From contig CM036755.1 in the NCBI GenBank assembly GCA_020796225.1, forward strand, positions 67,028,049 through 67,092,048: 64,000 bases of DNA, in the 5' to 3' direction. Within the stretch, counting starts at the first letter, position 1; the number at the start of each line of letters is the position of its first letter. This DNA is from Arion vulgaris. Its lineage: Eukaryota; Mollusca; Gastropoda; Stylommatophora; Arionidae. Below the pieces are notes generated by a model, which was not told the origin of the DNA, did not search any database, and saw only the letters and a program-made list of their open reading frames with translations. The translations under genes and the position numbers were made by a program. Shown in pieces: positions 63,981 through 64,000 of the stretch.

Positions 63981-64000
63981 AGAGATAAAGATAGAAAAAG

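Overview
The window looks like a gene-poor, repeat-dominated stretch of an animal nuclear genome. It is most likely a large invertebrate (arthropod-like) genome, because it is full of non-LTR retrotransposon relics, tRNA-derived SINEs with internal A/B boxes, MITEs and satellites. I see no convincing host gene, rRNA, functional tRNA, CRISPR array or prokaryotic feature. The species is not identifiable from the sequence alone. SINE and MITE family labels (SINE-A, -B, -C, -D, -G, -M, -P, -T; MITE-V) are mine and rest only on copies within this window.

Layout. 1-28.6 kb is a mosaic of nested mobile elements. It holds fragments of RTE/BovB-like and other non-LTR reverse transcriptases (mostly the C-terminal end plus a microsatellite 3' tail), one RNase H domain, at least eight SINE families, MITEs with terminal inverted repeats, and an almost complete 2.18-kb IS630-Tc1-mariner transposon (17283-19458) with 106-bp TIRs. 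About 28.64-48.62 kb is one 20-kb tandem array of a 33-bp unit. It runs into a badly scrambled RTE 3' end (48.62-49.0 kb). 49.0-53.4 kb is again a TE mosaic. 53.36-57.8 kb is a 44-bp satellite of about 100 units. 58.07-59.37 kb is a 100-bp satellite of 13 units. 59.4-64 kb returns to SINEs, small hAT MITEs, RT fragments and long (TA)n/(GA)n runs.

Main theme. Several tandem arrays are expansions of pieces of the mobile elements themselves. The 33-bp unit equals a segment of RTE coding sequence also present once at 5765-5797. The 100-bp unit contains the 5' head of a tRNA-derived SINE, which continues into SINE sequence at the right end. A 30-bp unit is amplified inside one SINE-P copy, a 33-bp unit inside one SINE-D copy, and a 14-bp unit inside an RT C-terminus. 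The window therefore offers a within-locus view of satellites being born from transposons.

Caution. Inside the 20-kb array and its right flank the sequence has a dense indel/homopolymer pattern that looks like uncorrected long-read consensus error. Copy number and unit divergence there should not be taken at face value.
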